A stretch of 64,000 nucleotides of DNA from Methanolobus vulcani. GTDB lineage: Archaea; Halobacteriota; Methanosarcinia; Methanosarcinales; Methanosarcinaceae. The DNA lies in the NCBI RefSeq assembly GCF_006546655.1, contig NZ_VIAQ01000008.1, positions 124,001-188,000 on the forward strand, written 5' to 3'. Below, piece by piece: positions 62,643 to 64,000 of the stretch (positions within the stretch are counted from its first letter, which is position 1; each line of letters opens with the position of its first letter). The notes below the pieces were generated by a model that searched no databases, had not been told where the DNA came from, and was given only the letters and a program-made list of their open reading frames with translations. The translations under genes were made by a program, and so were the position numbers.

Positions 62643-64000
62643 CTAGATAAGGCTGTTTATTCCGTTAAGAACAGCTTCCACGGATGCCATTACAATATCT
62701 GTCCTTGATCCTCTGGCTGTTACCATCTTTCCATCCTTTGAAAGTTTCACAAGTACTTCTACCAAAGCGTCAGTTCCACCACTGATGGCATCTACATGAT
62801 ATTCCTCAAGCTGGACATCAGCAATTCCTGATACGCCTTTCTTGATGCTTGCAAAGGCTGCGTCTACAGGTCCGTCTCCAATACCTGCCTCTACGACATC
62901 CTGTCCGTCAACTTTGAGCTTGACAGATGCTGTGGGTGTAACCTTGTTACCTGATACAACAGTATATTCTTCAAGAATGACTTTTGCTTCTCTCTCAATA
63001 CTGAGGACAGTTTCAGCTATCGTCTGCAGGTCTGCATCGGTTACCTTCTTACCGTGGTCTCCAAGTTCCTTTACACGGTTAAGTATTTCATGTAACTGTG
63101 AATCATCAACCTCAAATCCCATTTCCTTTACAGCAAGTGTCACAGAACTCTTACCTGCATGCTTTCCAAGAACAATCTTCCTTTCTCTTCCAAGTACTTC
63201 CGGCTTTATGGGTTCATACGTTGATGTATCGGCCAGTAAGCCATGTACGTGGATACCTGCTTCATGGGTAAATGCATTACCGCCTATGAGTGATTTGTTA
63301 GGTGCCACAGGTATGCCTGTGAGCCTGCTTACAAGTCTTGAGGTCTTGAAGATCTCTTTTGTGTTAATTCCGGTCTTGTGTTTGTATAACCATTCAATGG
63401 TCATCACAACTTCTTCCAGTGCAGTGTTTCCGGCTCTTTCACCTATTCCATTAATGGTCACGTGGGCCTGCTGTGCTCCTCCTCTTAAGGCTGCTATTGT
63501 ATTAGCAGTTCCAAGACCAAAGTCGTTGTGGCAGTGAATACTAACTGGTGCCTTTACTGCTGAGCAGATATCACTGAAAACAAGTTCTGCCTTTTCAGGC
63601 ACAAGTAAACCTACAGTGTCACAATAACATAATCTGTCTGCACCGGCATCGACTCCGTCATTATATAATGATTTGAGGAAGTCAACGTCTGCCCTCGAGG
63701 CATCTTCACCACTGAGTTCTACAACAAGTCCATGTTCCTTTGCATATTCTGTGGTCTCAATGGCCATCTTCCTGACGGCTTCCCTGTCTTTCTTGAGCTT
63801 CACATTGATATGTAAGTCTGATACGGGTGCCACAAGGTGAATTGAATCTACATCACATGCCAGCGCATAATCCACATCTGGTTTCATTATCCTGCAGTAA
63901 CTGCATATCTCTGCGTTCAATCCTTCAGCAACCACGGCTCTTATAGACTCACGTTCACCTTCCGAGGTAATAGCTGAACCCGCCTCGATGACATTAACGC
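62643..64000 (-). CDS. 2-isopropylmalate synthase / (R)-citramalate synthase family enzyme, 5' end beyond the window
   Basis: Alpha-isopropylmalate/homocitrate-type condensing enzyme. The visible part continues to the right edge; the codons at 63936-64000 read NVIEAGSAITSEGERE in frame, so the N terminus is cut off. The TIM barrel includes CHNDFGLGTAN and, at the end of the barrel, GGNAFTHEAGIHVHG. The C-terminal LeuA dimerisation/allosteric domain (last 125 residues or so) is complete, ending in TAG. Whether it makes isopropylmalate (leucine) or citramalate (isoleucine) cannot be decided by eye. It is the first gene of the ilv operon within the window. Confidence 0.9.
   Translation of the reverse strand, partial: VNVIEAGSAITSEGERESIRAVVAEGLNAEICSYCRIMKPDVDYALACDVDSIHLVAPVSDLHINVKLKKDREAVRKMAIETTEYAKEHGLVVELSGEDASRADVDFLKSLYNDGVDAGADRLCYCDTVGLLVPEKAELVFSDICSAVKAPVSIHCHNDFGLGTANTIAALRGGAQQAHVTINGIGERAGNTALEEVVMTIEWLYKHKTGINTKEIFKTSRLVSRLTGIPVAPNKSLIGGNAFTHEAGIHVHGLLADTSTYEPIKPEVLGRERKIVLGKHAGKSSVTLAVKEMGFEVDDSQLHEILNRVKELGDHGKKVTDADLQTIAETVLSIEREAKVILEEYTVVSGNKVTPTASVKLKVDGQDVVEAGIGDGPVDAAFASIKKGVSGIADVQLEEYHVDAISGGTDALVEVLVKLSKDGKMVTARGSRTDIVMASVEAVLNGINSLI

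Noticed and set aside
62842-63537. 231-codon plus-strand frame opposite leuA/cimA
   Set aside because: Shadow of the condensing enzyme on the other strand. It has no start context and no domain.

Overview
The window looks like a chromosome segment of a methylotrophic, probably salt-adapted methanogen of the Methanosarcinaceae (Methanolobus/Methanococcoides-like). The reasons are a membrane-anchored archaeal LonB, Methanosarcina-type S-layer duplication domains (DUF1608-like) with C-terminal membrane anchors, a small CbiX/CfbA-type chelatase, an FmdE-family protein, archaeal TATA/BRE promoters, A/T-rich intergenic regions and archaeal-type branched-chain amino acid enzymes. The genus is an inference; no rRNA is present.

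Layout. 1-2.2 kb: 5' part of lonB (minus), a small secreted hypothetical protein and a tRNA-Val/Phe/Gly cluster. 2.2-5.1 kb: a decayed gene remnant, a CDF cation exporter and a long AT-rich non-coding stretch with an exact 29-bp direct repeat. 5.1-13.5 kb (plus): an operon of an S-layer-like protein, two closely related family-5 solute-binding proteins and a complete NikABCDE/Dpp-type ABC importer. 13.9-22.6 kb (plus): CbiX/CfbA chelatase; a 1359-residue protein with two ATP-dependent activase domains plus an HgdB-like part; a PadR regulator followed by TrmO-like, FmdE-like and methyltransferase genes; and a DtxR-family regulator. 22.9-25.5 kb (minus): a large S-layer-like surface protein. 25.7-41.0 kb (minus): a closely spaced 13-gene cluster for glycogen-like polysaccharide synthesis and breakdown (two GT4 enzymes, a GT3-like synthase, debranching enzyme, GH15, two GH57, GalT) interleaved with MscS, CorA, DUF432, V4R and wHTH genes. 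41.2-46.8 kb: ion and membrane proteins (DUF21/CNNM, MscS, a Na,K-ATPase-like P-type ATPase, MarC). 47.3-51.2 kb: a 1306-residue multi-PAS histidine kinase. 51.4-58.5 kb: peroxiredoxin, metallo-beta-lactamase protein, thiC, a frameshifted NTF2-like gene, a membrane hypothetical protein and topoisomerase I. 58.5-64 kb: a candidate small RNA, nitroreductase, and the minus-strand ilvC-ilvH-ilvB-leuA/cimA operon, cut by the window edge.

The most interesting result is a shared promoter design. Four promoters, in front of the S-layer/ABC-importer operon, the CbiX/CfbA gene, the tandem activase and the PadR operon, carry the same arrangement: an ATMGYAA box, two bases, a TTTATWA TATA box, and 31-33 bases downstream of the TATA start an imperfect palindrome of the form GGTTAnATTCnAACCGTT over the expected transcription start. 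This makes about 17 kb look like one regulon, with the PadR protein (which has such a site before its own gene) as the obvious candidate repressor. The gene content suggests uptake of a metal, metal chelate or peptide coupled to metal-tetrapyrrole chemistry and to an ATP-driven low-potential electron donor. The physiological trigger is unknown.

Second is a candidate small RNA at about 58574-58692. It has a strong TATA box, 9-base closing arms, an internal hairpin, two copies of ACCTCCAAT that could pair with ribosome binding sites, and a terminal T7 tract, with no open reading frame of note. Other points are a GH57 paralogue that has lost its catalytic acid, a Na,K-ATPase-like pump, and several regulatory hairpins and palindromes.
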